From: Galaxea fascicularis
Lineage: Eukaryota > Cnidaria > Anthozoa > Scleractinia > Euphylliidae
Direction of reading: 5' to 3'
DNA: 64,000 nucleotides
Assembly (NCBI GenBank): GCA_948470475.1
Contig: OX419342.1
Location: 12,464,131 to 12,528,130, forward strand
Shown piece after piece: positions 47,408 through 59,265 of the stretch; the first letter of the stretch is position 1; every line of letters starts with the position of its first letter. The translations under genes were made by a program, and so were the position numbers. The notes below the pieces were generated by a model that saw only the letters and a list, made by a program, of their open reading frames with translations, was not told where the DNA came from and did not search any database.

Positions 47408-50400
47408 AAACAGAGAGAGAGAGAGAATAACAAATTAGGATATTGACATCGCCTTTTCCTTGTTGGAGCCATATTTCATTCTGCTTCAGTTTGAAACAGA
47501 CGGAAATGGAGACTTTGCACAGGGTTGGAAATTAGTACTTACCCACTCACCAATGCGAGTGTCAAGACTGTCAGGCAAGTGGATTGTTATCATGTCACAC
47601 TAAATCAAGCAAATTTGCCACTCAAAAAGTCACAAACTATTATCTGGGGTTCTACTACACTTTAAACGTAGAAAGTCTGTTCGAAATCAGGATGCTATCT
47701 GTATCAGAATACTGACTGACTCATCCTAAATACAACAATCTTTATTTGTACTCCTTCTTGCTCAAAAGGTAATTCCAACAATGAAAATATTTAAGATAAA
47801 AATTTAGAGTAATGACTACCTGGAATAAGCATAGGGGCTAGTTACAATGTCTCGTGTGAGAGTAGTCAGAATGAATTTTTGTCTTGAGGCAACACTTTCA
47901 CTACACAGCTTTGTTTACGTCTCTATATCACCACACTAGATCATGCAAATTTGCTGCTCAAAAAGTCAAAATATCCAGAGTTCTATTAAACTTAGAAAGT
48001 ATTTTAAACAGTTTGCAGAACAAGGATTTGTTTTGGAATTTCTGTTAAAATTGCTGTTTCTGTTTCTGTCAAACAGGGACAGCAATTTATGCTGTTTCTG
48101 TTTCTGTCAAAACAATCCTCTGCAATTGGACAAGAAACTGGTCGGGTTGGTTACATAATTCAGTCAAAAGTAGATGTAAAAAGCCAACAGTTCAGTGTTG
48201 TCATTTTTTTTGTTTATACTTTAGCAAATCACTTTTTACTTAAAAAAAAACAGCAACAATATAGCTGGTATCTTTATTTCTCTTTGTTGATCATGGATTC
48301 AACCTCCAGTAACTAGGGAAGTGCAAACTTTAAGTCATCACCCACTCACACTGACCAAAAGGGTTTCTGGTTAGTACAGTATTACGTTATTCTGCTGTAG
48401 TAGTGATTCACTTTGTCTGAACAGGGATCAGTTAAGTGTCTTCATAAGCAACAATCAATATTTTGCCCACCTTTTTGGCTTAGGTTCTCCATCCTGTTCT
48501 TCTTCATTTGTAGGAAGATCTGGAACATTTGCCACTAAGTCCTTCAAAAAGTCAAACTGGTTTTCTGATGTGATACACCTCTTTCTGAAAAACCCAAACA
48601 ACAAGTCACCAAAACACAGACCTCACATGCATCCTCAGTAGATGTTTGTGGGTGAAAGAGTTTCATCAGCTACATGTATCACAATTGTGGTAAAAGGAAG
48701 AATTGTGAAGTTCTTAACTTGCACTGATTACAGTGTATAATTTATCCACAAAGGCATTACTTAACATTGGATGAAATATTTTTGTGGATCAATTGGCTGA
48801 AATAAATGACTTAAAAGTTAATTTTTGCTGCATTTGGTAAACAAAACAAAGAGAAAAGTTACCCAGGTTAACAGGGCTAGAAAAGTTAAATAATGTTTAA
48901 CCCCTTGCCATAAACAATGCAACCAGTCCAACAATAAACTCCTAGATTTGCTGGTACTGCTAAACTGTTCACAGGAAAAAAAATTTAATTCCCAACTTGG
49001 GTCAAACTTTGTTTCATCTTGGGATATGAGAATTCCCAATTTCCAAAGTTGGGTTTTTCCGAGGATTAAGTTGGGTATTCCAATTCGAAAGAAAGCCAGG
49101 TTAGTAATTCCCAATGAGCATTTCCCAAATTTTATCCAAATTAGGATTTTAAAAAGATGAAACTGGGGATAACTTGGGTTGAACTACTCCCATTGTGGGA
49201 CTACTTCGGTTAAAACTCACCCCAATGAGGATCAAACCTGGGAAACAGTGACACCAACATCATTTGTTTGCGGTGTATTTGGGTTGAACTACTCCCACTA
49301 TGGGACTACTTTGAGTAACTCTTGCCCCGATGTGGATCAAACTTGGGAAAGAGTGACCCCAACATCATTTGTTTGGGGTGAGTTGGGACGATATCATGTA
49401 TTTCATTAAAATCAAGAATCATGGAAACATTCCCAATGTAATCCTAAGCCAAGGAATGTATGTACTGGGATAACATTGTATGGATTCGCAGCTACCTTGA
49501 TTCAAAGAAAAACAGCATATTGACTATCTGACAACAGCTGGATTCCTCAGCTACTTTTTGCACATCCCTGCCTACATAAAAAATTAGTGACAGCCCTGCT
49601 TCACATAGCCAATAATAAAAAGATTTCAGTTCTACTTTTGAAGTAAATGGTAAATCTGAAATCAATTTAGTGCTTTCTTCTCAAAATTGTATTATGTTTA
49701 CTTTGTATTTTGATTGAATAAAATATTGTTGAACAGTCTTTACTTTGTGGGCAAACTGTTAAGCCAAGTTTCTAAGCACAATTCGAGGAGTACATGTAAT
49801 TGGATTTTGAACACTTGGGTGTCTTAGAAGATATGTTATATTAACATTACATCTTATTACTTATTGTATGTATCTGTCCTTGTTTGATCACTCCGGTCCA
49901 GATGAGTTTGTTTGGATGAAGAACTTACCTACCTTGGGTCAACTTCACCTGGTTGTGGGACTAAGTTGTTGCTTTTAACCCCAATATAGTGTACCTGCAT
50001 GTACTTGGGATCACCTTGGGGTATATTTGGGACAACTAAAACCCAAGTGTAACCCATTATTTGGGGTAACTTGGGGACCAAGTTGGGAATTCCACAAATC
50101 CCAATTTCATCCCAGTTTATCCCAGTTTGGTAATGTCTTGGGAAATGGTTCCCATTACCCAATCTGGATTTTTGTTTGGGAATTGTATGATACCCAAGAT
50201 AGTCCCAAATTGGACCATAATTGATGCTGAGGTAAACCCAACTTAGATTCTTTGGGAATTAATAACCTTTTCCTGTGTGTTTGGCCCACTAAAGCCTTAT
50301 TTCACTGAATGCAAATATTGATCAGCCAGCAGGCTCTGCATTTAGTACAACAGTGTTTTGGTTCATAAGAGTTTTAATGAGGCATGTAACTGGAGGGTCC

Positions 50401-51596
50401 GGAAGGAGGTAAACTTGATAACATTTAACACTTGAATTTTTGTCTGAGTAACATACATAACAGTTAAGTCTTAAGTTTTTTAAGCCAGTTGACATCTAAC
50501 ATTAATGCATACACTCATACACTGTAACAATAAGAGCTGAGTAACTAATAACAGCAAACAGTTTAAATAAAGAACAAATAATAATAACACTAAACCAAAT
50601 AAAAGCTCTAAAGTCAGTGCAAATTGAGCAACTACTGAACTCAGTGAAGTGCAGTAGAAATAAAATATTGATGATTTAAGCATGCAGACAAAGAAGAAGA
50701 TCAACGGAACAATGATTAAAGTTTTATTTTTAGATTGAGGAAATCGCTAGAGCAAAGATTTACGTCGTGACTGAACTTTTAACTCGCTATTATTCAAGAA
50801 ATTGATAAGGTACGTTCAGAGATTTCACAAGGCGTTCAAAATGAAATAATTGTCACCTACTTAGAACTGTCAGATTTAAATTAAACCAAAACAACAGCAT
50901 CAAAGGCATCGAAACGAGCAAATTTAAACCTAAAGAAGAAATTACTACGGTATTCGAAGGACGACAATTAAAGCAACTTACAGATGTGACGTGGTCATGG
51001 TTTTGGCATTTCTCGCTCTCGTGTATTCGCTCGCTCTTTCCACCAGCGATTGCACAAACATCTCTAGCGCCTTAGCTAACCAACAAAATGGTTAAGGAAA
51101 CAGCAAGAATTGCTTCATTTGTGCTTAGTCTATTTCCCTAAAAGGAGCAATTTCAGAATACCCGGCCATGTTAAGAAAAGGATAACTTTCATCAACTCAT
51201 TTTCTTCGGATAAGAGAAACAGCGATAAACGACAACACATTATAAGGGTCATCAAAAGAAAATGTTGGATCAGTATTTCTTTGCCACCCATTCCTGGATC
51301 CCCCACTTCCTAACTTCACATTTCAGAATCTGCACATATGCTTTTGTCCCAACTAACCACACTTTGGTTCCAATGAACTCAGACCTAAATAACTGTAAAA
51401 GGATACAAATTATCACAGGTACTGCTGCTGCAACCTTGCCGACGTCCTCGTCTGTTTGCATAATTTTCTTGATTCGAGCCTTCAGAAACAAAAGTAGAAC
51501 ATTAAAACATGCAATTGCTTTGAATAACATAGAAAAAATAGAAAACAATTTTACCGGAGGAAATCGGGCATTGAATTTCTTCTTTTTGCTTGGCAT
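45211..51596 (-). CDS. DRAP1: DR1-associated corepressor (NC2 alpha, DRAP1)
   Basis: Seven exons on the minus strand: 51555-51596 (ATG), 51407-51479, 50982-51075, 48471-48584, 46460-46571, 45603-45745 and 45211-45307 (stop TGA). The sum is 675 nt, 224 residues, with all phases matching and all introns GT-AG. The start [14 protein letters not shown], then [20 protein letters not shown], the helix [25 protein letters not shown] and [14 protein letters not shown] are the histone-fold of NC2 alpha. The tail is basic, then acidic, and ends DDEDDDYDS, as in animal DRAP1. The protein pairs with DR1 (NC2 beta) on TBP-bound promoters and blocks entry of TFIIA/TFIIB in the nucleus. Human DRAP1 has 205 residues. 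Two transposable elements sit in introns 3 and 4 but no exon is broken. Confidence 0.95.
46860..47405 (+). mobile_element. LINE 3' fragment, antisense in DRAP1 intron 4
   Basis: The frame [15 protein letters not shown] (from about 47003), then [13 protein letters not shown] and, in another frame, RGAVTWN (near 47135), follows the C-terminal tail of LINE reverse transcriptases. The 3' end is AATAAAGTTGTTGTT then an (ATT)n run at 47360-47405. It is heavily decayed and in the opposite sense to DRAP1. Confidence 0.6.
48970..50277. mobile_element. Non-autonomous TIR element, 1.3 kb, in DRAP1 intron 3
   Basis: CACAGGAAAA...TTAATTCCCAACTTGGG at the left is mirrored by CCCAACTTAGATTC...TTAATAACCTTTTCCTGTG at the right. 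TGTT lies just outside both ends and may be a 4-bp target duplication. The interior repeats TTGGG/CCCAA words on both strands and holds two tandem copies (about 49160-49270 and 49270-49390) of a unit starting TTGGGTTGAACTACTCCCA. No transposase is seen. Confidence 0.65.
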
Positions 51597-52050
51597 CTTG
51601 AATACTCTTACCGATTTTCATCGATTTTACCTTTTTCACCCTTTTTTTCGAACTTCCGCGGTACAAAACACTGCTTGGTCAGAAGTCTCACCGAGGAGCA
51701 TGAGCAATAAGGCTAAAATTTAGGCCCTAGTCTCTATTGTCTCTACTCACCACCCATTGTTGTTCCCAGAGGCCGCGATGCTTTCGGTCAGCACCTCGAA
51801 AAACCTCTCCTCTTACTCGGTTTTCGAATTTTAAGGAAATATTTTACGGATTAGCGGATTTTAAAAGCTCAGTGGATCACGGATTTCTTCAATATTTCAA
51901 TATTTCTTTCAATATTTCAATGTTTGTTTTGAAGTACGGATCGTGGAACTTTTAAATGTTTTTTTGACACAAGAGCTCTCCAGTCTGGCGCTCTCACACT
52001 GAAACTATTATTTCTCACGCACTTAAGGTTTTCGATTTCAACAACAACAT
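51597..52050 (-). promoter_or_regulatory. Region upstream of DRAP1
   Basis: The sequence just above the DRAP1 start should hold its 5' UTR and promoter. No TATA box is clear at a usual distance. The ORFs on the plus strand across 51262-51723 are shadows of the DRAP1 exons and upstream region. Confidence 0.3.
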
Positions 52051-52242
52051 TTCATTCTGACATAGAAAATTGCTGCTTAAGTAAAGCAACTACCTTATGG
52101 ACCATCATTCTGGAACTCCATGTTTCCTTTGTACCAGCTTCGAACGCTTTCCAACAGTGGAAATTCTCGTTCCAAGGCAACCTTACACTGGCCAGTAGGT
52201 TTACTGATCGACTATTCCACATGCTCACATACAAATCGCAGA

Positions 52243-52922
52243 CCAGGGGCCCGTTTCTCGAAAGTCCCGGTAACTTAACGGGCCCACAAACCATATTTTG
52301 ACTCAAAATCTCAATAAAAGTAGGGTGTCTTCTGACCTCTAATGAAGTCCATTTTGTTTCTTCAGCTGATAACTTCACTGTATAATTTTAAAACTTTTGA
52401 AACTTCCATCTGGAATGGAAAACAAAACTCCTTAACGGACCCGGTAATTACTGGGAGCTTCGAGAAACGGCCACCAGGGGCCCGTTTCTCGAAAGTCCCG
52501 GTAACTTAACGGGTCCACAAACCATATTTTGAACTTAAAATCTCAACAAAAGTAGGGTGTGTTTTGACCTCTAATGAAGTCCATTTTGTTTCTTTAGCTG
52601 ATAACTTTACTGCATAATTTTTCAAAACTTTTGAAACTCCCATCTGGAATGGAAAACAAATCTGCTTAACGGGCCCGGTAATCACCGGTTTCGAGAAACG
52701 GCCCCCAGGGGCTCGTTTCTCCAGTCGAAAGTCCCGGTAACTTAACGGGCCCACAAACCATATTTTGAACTCAAAATCTCAGAAAAATAGGGTGTGTTCT
52801 GACTTCTAATGAAGTCTTTACAACATAATTTTTACAACTTTTGAGACTCCCACGTGGAATCGGAAACGAAACTGCTTAACGGGCCCGATAATTACCGGGA
52901 GCTTCGGGAAACGGCCCCCAGG
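52243..52922. repeat. Three tandem copies of a palindromic-ended unit, 215-231 bp
   Basis: Units start at about 52243, 52474 and 52705, each running from CCAGGGGCCCGTTTCTCGAA (third: with a 4-base insertion) to CTTCGAGAAACGGCCCCCAG-like ends. Each unit therefore has inverted ends, and neighbours share a CCAGGGG junction. The inside (TAACGGGCCCACAAACCATA, CTCTAATGAAGTCCATTTTG) is about 85-90% alike by eye. This looks like a MITE repeated head to tail. Related single ends appear near 31888. Confidence 0.8.
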
Positions 52923-53004
52923 ACGATTTCGTGGTAGGTGCGTTGTGTGGGGGACATACATTGTACCGTATACATTAAACGTACCTTACTTATCCCGCTT
53001 AGCT

Positions 53005-53250
53005 TTCACTGCTTGAAGTGCTTGCTTCACTGTTTGAGTTGCTTGAGGTGCTTAGGTTGCTTGAGATGCCTTTTTTCCTTGAGGTGCTTGGGTTAATTGA
53101 GGTGCCTAGGTTGCTTGAGGTTCTTGGGTTGCTTGGGTTGTTTGAGGTGCTTGAGTTGCTTGAGATGCTTAAGTTGCTTGAGGTACTTTAGTTCAGCTGG
53201 AGTTTCTTGAGGTGCTTGGTTTGCTTGAGTTGCTTTGTGTGCTCTGTTTA
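53005..53250. repeat. Minisatellite of TTGCTTGAGGTGC-like units
   Basis: A degenerate array of roughly 10-bp units (TGCTTGAGGT, TGCTTGAGTT, TGCTTGGGTT) about 245 bp long. It is non-coding. Confidence 0.8.
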
Positions 53251-53269
53251 CTTGAGAATGGGGTTAGTA

Positions 53270-55675
53270 GTATGCTAGGGTAAAATTAAGACAACAGAGG
53301 ACTCGGTGTTAGATTTATAATGTGCGTGGAACGTGATTTGGCTCCTTTGTGTACGTTTTCAGCGCTTTATTTAGACCCTATTTAGGTTCAGAAATTTCGT
53401 TAAAAGCCCGCCATGTTTTCTCTGTATCCCGCAAGAGTTCATTTTCGGCTACAGTACAGTTAAATTTTCGGATTTACGTAGCAGTGAACATTCACTGAGG
53501 ATTCCCTGTAAGATACCCGGCAAATCAATAACGAGATGGAAGGTTACAACCAAATCGAACCTCCAACTTGTTGCACTATTCAGTCATTACAACTTTGGGG
53601 TGGGAGACCGATGAAAGTAGGCCGGTCTGATTAGTACAAACTGAGGGCTTATTTGAGCTTCTACGTACTTTTCCGTGTTTTCTTACAATTTATATAAAGG
53701 GACTTTAAGATTTACGACTCAGTCGTCAACGAGAACGACACAAAACGAGAATATCATTGGTTAAAGGAGGAAAAAGGATCGTGCTGCACTTGCAGCAAGC
53801 ACTGAGAGAGGAGAGGGTGGGAAGCGGGAGAGAAATGTGAAACGCTAATTCAACAAGAATTCATGGGTACATCCTTCTGGTACAGATAGTCCGGCGGTCT
53901 GCAGCTCTCGCCATTGCTGTCTCTTGTCTCACCCTTCTTCGTGGCACGGACGCACCACACGTTTTAGTCTGCTCAGCTCGCTTCATCGCAATTTGATCAT
54001 GAGAAACTCTATTAGAAGGACGTTGTTCCATCAGAGGGAACAGGCCATGTGACCTTTCGACTTCGTTTGAGTCCCTGCCTTTTCACCCATGCTTCCAGTC
54101 TCGATCACATTGTAATGCTGTGCTGACCTAGCTCTCGAACAGCAGAATGCAGACTAGTTCTCTACATTCAAGGTCATACAACAAAGCAAACTGGAGACGT
54201 TCCATGCCCCCCCCCCCTTTTAGCGGCTTTACTGAGTCTACAGTCTTTGTGGCAACGCTTCCTTGAGGACCGTTCAAGGTCTGTCTGCAGGCCAGGATTA
54301 TGGACGATTCTCCTCCAAAACATACAGAGAGTCATCAACTCTTGAAATAGCTGTTGGCAGATTGCTTAGGCTATATTCTCCGTGCTTTTACCAGGGCTCA
54401 AAATAATTTCGGACGGTGGCCGATCATGTTGACCGGCCAAAGAAATTCTGGCTCGGTTACGTCTCGTTTCTGACCGGTCAAAATATTGAAAAAAAATATT
54501 GGCTGTCAAATGACGGCCTATTAACCCCAAAATATCATATATTCGTGCGTTTAAAAGTGGCTCAATGTACAGAATGGCTTAAACCATCATCCGTTTTTAA
54601 TGTTGACTGGACCAGAGGTTTAAAACTGCGCTGTACTGAAAGAGAACTATGCCGGCAATGCCTAAACTGACTTTATGAACCCTTTCGGGGCTGCAAGTGA
54701 CTTCAAATTTTCCTATACTACAGCTTCACAATGGAGAATAAAAAAATGAAAAACTTCTCTGCTTTAATGTGTCAGTTTAGCTACAATCAAGATATTGACG
54801 AATACTGTCGCATGCTTCAGGGAAATCTTTCTTTTAAATGCACTGCCCACCCGGTTAACCGTGTCAACACGGTCCAAGATTTTTATCACGTGAAATTCTG
54901 TATTGCTACAATATTTAAAACATTGTCCATTTGCGTTGCATTTTCCTCAAAGACAGATGCAGACGTTTATTGATCAATGATGAATGAAAGTGTTGTCTTT
55001 TCAGTGGGAGATGTTTATTTTAGCGGCTTGAAGCGTCGCAATCATTAGGCCGTATAATATTTTTAAATTAAATTAATTATTTGACAATCTGTCCTCCAGA
55101 AACCTGTGGCCGCAAGCTGTGTAATTTTCTATTTATGAACGTAATTGTAATGTTTACAAAGAGGCAAAATCTGATATTACAATTCACGGGTTTTCACTGT
55201 TTATTTTGAAGACAGTATACGCACGTGACCGGCCGTTTTGACCCCTGTTTACACTTTTTTACAATTCATTACGTCAAAGATCTGCGTATATACGATTTCC
55301 CATGGTTTAACTCGGCACATAGTTTCTTGTGTAAAGTTGTAGTAGTTCGGACTACTGGAGCACTGATAATTTAATTTGCCAGACGGAACTTGCTTGTTTT
55401 ACGAAGATTAAAGGAAAGTGTTATTTTCTTCCACACCAACCTGTGAACAGACACAATTCAGTGGCTCTCTCTAGATTCTTTTGTAAATCTAAGGTTTCAA
55501 TTATATGTTATATTTTTAACCGTAAAATGGTCAAATTTCAGTAGTTTCAGCATTGCCATTGATGATCCTCAATCAAACCTGATTCATACTTGCGAGGTAA
55601 CGACATAAAAGGAAGGTCACGCAAACGAAAACAGTGCCACGTGTTGATGTTTTATGTCTCTAGAGTGAACAACAC

Positions 55676-55723
<48 letters not shown>

Positions 55724-55790
55724 AACTGATCTTTTCTTTATGCCATTATGACTATGTTGTTATATCGTTATGTGTGTGAACCAGGCCTTA
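53270..55790. other. Intergenic stretch, no gene supported
   Basis: Short ORFs at 54416-54670 and 54731-54973 lack recognisable features or clear starts. A C-run lies near 54208-54218. I see no splice-bounded exon or RNA gene here. Confidence 0.5.
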
Positions 55791-55921
55791 AGGCCACGCG
55801 GTCCGGACGTTCGTTCGGACCAATAGAGACCTTAAACAGCAGACGTTCGTGAGCCACGAACGGCACCTTCTTCCGCGGGGAAACTGGGTCGAAGACGGGG
55901 TTCGTGGCGCCAAAATTAAAG

Positions 55922-56347
55922 TTAAAGTGCCTATAACCCCAAAATATTTTTTTCGCTAAAATGCATCTTTGCACCTGTTTGAAACAAATTGCGGCATTTT
56001 TTTCCTTTTTTCACTGAATCTTGACTTTTTATAGGCTTTAAAACAGAGCATCATTTGATTCATGACCGAGTCAGAAGGGGAGTGGGTCTATTCCTGATTT
56101 GACGTCACAAACTGATTTGCATTACATCAACTCTTTGTAAACATGCATGCAAATCAGTTTATGACGTCAAATCAGGAATAGACCCACGCCTCTTCTGACT
56201 CGGTCGTGAATCAAATGATGCTCTGTTGCAAAGCCTATAAAAGTCAAGATTTGGAGAAAAAAGGTCAAAAAGTGCCGCAATCCGTTTCGAACAGGTGCAA
56301 AGATGCATCTTAAAGAAAAAAACATTTTGGGGTTATAGGCACTTTAA
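55922..56347. mobile_element. Large palindromic MITE, about 426 bp
   Basis: TTAAAGTGCCTATAACCCCA at the left is mirrored by TGGGGTTATAGGCACTTTAA at the right, and matching blocks continue to the centre (GAGTCAGAAG, AATAGACCCAC, GACGTCA). It is non-coding. It sits just downstream of the Myb-like ORF. Confidence 0.8.
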
Positions 56348-56411
56348 GCTTCCGCGGGAACACGATCGTCGTTTCTTTTCCTGACAGTAAACATGACCGG
56401 ATTTCAAGAGG

Positions 56412-56919
56412 TCAGAGACGTTCTTTTCTTTTAGGTAGCCAACTACTTCTGACCCGGATCTTCTTCAAAGGCAATGATGTTGCATCATCTTGCTTGCCAT
56501 TTACAAGCTTCCTCTTCTTTGTTTCTCCAAGGTTCTCCATTGCAGTTTTTCTTATTTCCTGGGCTTTAGACTTATCCTGTTCAGTTTTTCTTTTAGCTTC
56601 GTTTCCCTCTTCTTCGCTTAAGTCGTCTTCTTCAATAAGCTCTTCCAGAAGCACCTCGAGTTCGCTCTGCTCCACTTCGATACCACTCGCTCTTTCTTCG
56701 GTGCTTAACTTTTTCCTATACTTGGACGTGATTATTCCATAGCGATCCCGTACGACACGTTTGGACACTGTAAATATTGATGTATGTTGGTGTATCTGCG
56801 ATTTGCTGCCATACTTGAGCTCGCTGAACTGTTTTTTTCTTCGTGGACTTAAAGATATCACTTGCTCGAATTTCACACGCCAAACAAAGATCATGTTTTT
56901 CAGTCCACTCCATTTCCAA
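56412..56919 (-). pseudogene. Myb/SANT-like protein of a Harbinger-type element, frameshifted
   Basis: The minus-strand frame from ATG 56919 reads MEMEWTEKHDLCLACEIRAS and on to QRAQVWQQIADT, a Myb/SANT-like DNA-binding start. Near 56790 a one-base shift moves the frame to VSKRVVRDRYGIITSKYRKK and then an acidic coiled stretch (ELEVLLEELIEEDDLSEEEG) and a basic end at 56412. Harbinger elements code for such a Myb-like partner next to their transposase, and a transposase ORF runs divergently from 57296. The apparent 237-codon ORF that starts at 57125 includes non-coding upstream sequence. Confidence 0.65.
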
Positions 56920-57295
56920 ACCTGTACAATATATTGAAAATATATATTTTGAGCCTTATAAAAAAGTAACGTCGAAAAATAAACAAAAAATTTTCTAAAT
57001 ATCTTACCTAGACGTCTTAAAAGGTGGACGTTCTGGAGAGAACCGAAAACATGCCGTTCTAGGGTCAGCGCTGCCAGAGACGAACGTGATGCCATGCACA
57101 GTATGAAATAAAATTTCCAAAACAACTTCCGGCCGCCGTTCGTGGCTCACAAACGTCTGCTGCTTGAGGACGTCGTCCTAAAACACAACGTCGCGGCACA
57201 GGAGGGACTGGGGAGAGCACGGCGTTTCAGACGCGAGAAATTTGACTTAAGAAGTTGGACGTAAACAAGAAGTAGAACTTCATCGCGTTTTCAAC

Positions 57296-57648
57296 ATGCC
57301 GACTTTTAGGAATGCCCGTGACCTGCTTTTGCTGAGCTTTTGTGAGGGCTCAATCTCTGAAGAAGAGTTCCTTTTGCTTTTCGACGCAAATACATCGAAA
57401 AATCCAGAATATCCGTACAGGGATTACGAGAAATTTTGCCTAGAAGACAAAGATGAGGCTGAGTGTAAAACCGAATTCCGTGTCCACAAAAGCGACATCC
57501 CTCTTCTCGTTGATGTTCTTGGATTACCTGAAAAGATAATGTACAACCAGGGTACAATCGGCAATAGCATTGAAGCGTCATGCATGTTACTGGAGCGTGA
57601 GAAGCGACTTGCCTACCCATGCCGATTTAGCGATTTGATGAGCACTTT
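57296..57648 (+). pseudogene. Harbinger-type transposase, 5' part
   Basis: The frame starts at ATG 57296 (MPTFRNARDLLLLSFCEGSI) and contains FRVHKSDIPLLVDVLGLPEK, GTIGNSIEASCMLLEREKRL and AYPCRFSDLMSTF, the N-terminal part of PIF/Harbinger transposases (DDE_Tnp_4 family). At 57648 it is cut by an inserted element, whose sequence adds a short false tail ending at a TAG at 57689-57691. The frame resumes beyond the insertion at 60595. Confidence 0.75.
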
Positions 57649-58018
57649 TACGGTGGCCCAGAAGGGACAACGCTTCTACTTGAAAATCTAGTGTCGTTCT
57701 GTAAAAAATATGACTGCTATTTTTACAATTTAACATCTTTAGAATTCTGCAATCGTTCCTTGTAAATCTGCGATCGTTCTTAACCAGGGTACAATCGGCA
57801 ATAGCATTGAAGCGTCATGCATGTTACTGGAGCGTGAGAAGCGACTTGCCTACCCATGCCGATTTAGCGATTTGATGAGCACTTTTACGGTGGCCCAGAA
57901 GGGACAACGCTTCTACTTGAAAATCTAGTGTCGTTCTGTAAAAAATATGACTGCTATTTTTACAATTTAACATCTTTAGAATTCTGCAATCGTTCCTTGT
58001 AAATCTGCGATCGTTCTT
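57545..58018. repeat. 237-bp tandem duplication across an insertion junction
   Basis: Bases 57545-57781 and 57782-58018 are virtually identical. Each copy holds 104 bp of the transposase gene and 133 bp of the left end of the inserted element, so the duplication arose after the insertion. Confidence 0.9.
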
Positions 58019-58536
58019 TAGAAATATAGCTGTTCTGTGGAAACAGTCGCGAGCTTGTTCCGTAGAAATCTAGCTCTTTCGTAGAACGTCAGCGCTTCCG
58101 TAGAAAGTTCAAACCTGTGCGCGTATCAACTGTGTCTTACAAAAGCTGTTGACAGAACATTGACACGGGTTGAACCAATGTTTGTGCCTTTGGATTTATC
58201 GAAACGAAACGCAAAGAACGCGCTTACTTTAACTTGAACGCCTGAACGTGCTCAAATTTGTATTTCAAATTTAACTTTCAGTGGAAATTTTGCAGTCTAT
58301 TGTTGTATTGTATTTTACCTATTGTAATTGAAGAAGTACCGTAAACCTTTTTTTTCGGTGAACGTGCCATTCAGCTGAAAGCGCACACAAGTGTCTTTGG
58401 AGGTTTTCAGTCTTTAATGTTTTTAAAATTTCTCATCTTCGCTGAGACTGCGCTTTACAATTTCACTTTTTCAAGGAACACGAGCCGTTCACCGTATTCA
58501 TAATCATTTTGTGTTAAGGGACCATGAAGGTGAGAC

Positions 58537-59265
58537 TTCATCCGTCTATTGTTTGCTTTGCTTTGAAATTTAAACCGGCAATGCGGTCGGACACTTACAA
58601 GAGAGGTGTGACTTTCAATCGATTGTTCACTCTTTTCGTCTCAATTTACTGACCCCAATGTTTGGAAAGAAAAAAAACAGACAACGTTTTATTTCGTTGA
58701 AATGTCTCTAGAGTTTAAACGTACGATTGGGAATGAAACGGCTAAGAAATCATTGCTGCTTCGCTAGTTTCATTTTAGCTTCACCCGCGTTTGAGAAACG
58801 AATAACGAACACAATTTATTTGCGTAACAATTATTTCCGGCTACGGCGCGAGATTTGAACGAATCCCTCTGAGAATGAAGCGCGTTAAAAGCGTGAGAAC
58901 TTTATCCGTCTAGTGTTTGCTTTGCTTTGAATTTTAAACCAGCAATGCGGTCGGACACTTACAAGGGAGGTCTGACTTTTTCAATCGATTGTTCACTCTT
59001 TTTGTCTAAATTTACTGACTCCAATGTTTTGAAAGAATAAAATGAACGACGTTTTGTTTTGTTAAAATGTCTATAGAGTTTAAACGCTCTAATTCGGTAT
59101 GAAAGGCCTAATAAATCATTGCTTCTTCGCTAGTTTCATTTTAGCTTCACCCGCGCCTGAGAAACGAATAAAGAACACAATTTGAGTAACAATTATTTCT
59201 ACGGCGCGAGATTTGAATGAATCTCTCTGAGAATGAAACGCGTTAAAAGCGCGAGAACTCGGCCA
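58537..59265. repeat. Tandem pair, unit about 367 bp
   Basis: Two diverged copies start (C/T)ATCCGTCTA(T/G)TGTTTGCTTT at about 58537 and 58905 and share AGCAATGCGGTCGGACACTT, TCAATCGATTGTTCACTCTT and ATTTTAGCTTCACCCGCG. They are non-coding and internal to the 2.7-kb transposon. Confidence 0.75.

Larger units (their letters stand above)
55836..57162. mobile_element. Inverted-repeat-bounded element carrying a Myb-like ORF
   Basis: CAGCAGACGTTCGTGAGCCA (from about 55837) to GAACGGC is mirrored by GCCGTTCGTGGCTCACAAAC...GTCTGCTG ending at 57162. Between them lie a large palindrome (55922-56347) and the minus-strand Myb-like ORF. Flanks do not show a clear target duplication, so these may be true TIRs or a duplicated promoter piece. 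Confidence 0.5.

Noticed and set aside
51262..51723. 153-codon plus-strand ORF
   Set aside because: It lies opposite DRAP1 exons 1 and 2, which have strong family and splice support; the plus frame is a shadow.
54416..54973. Two short plus-strand ORFs
   Set aside because: No recognised domain; the first has no ATG at its listed start and the region looks like decayed repeat.
56494..56742. Ser-rich plus-strand ORF
   Set aside because: It is the shadow of the acidic, Glu-rich part of the minus-strand Myb-like frame.
57306..57620. 104-codon minus-strand ORF
   Set aside because: It is antisense to the Harbinger-type transposase frame, which has clear family motifs.
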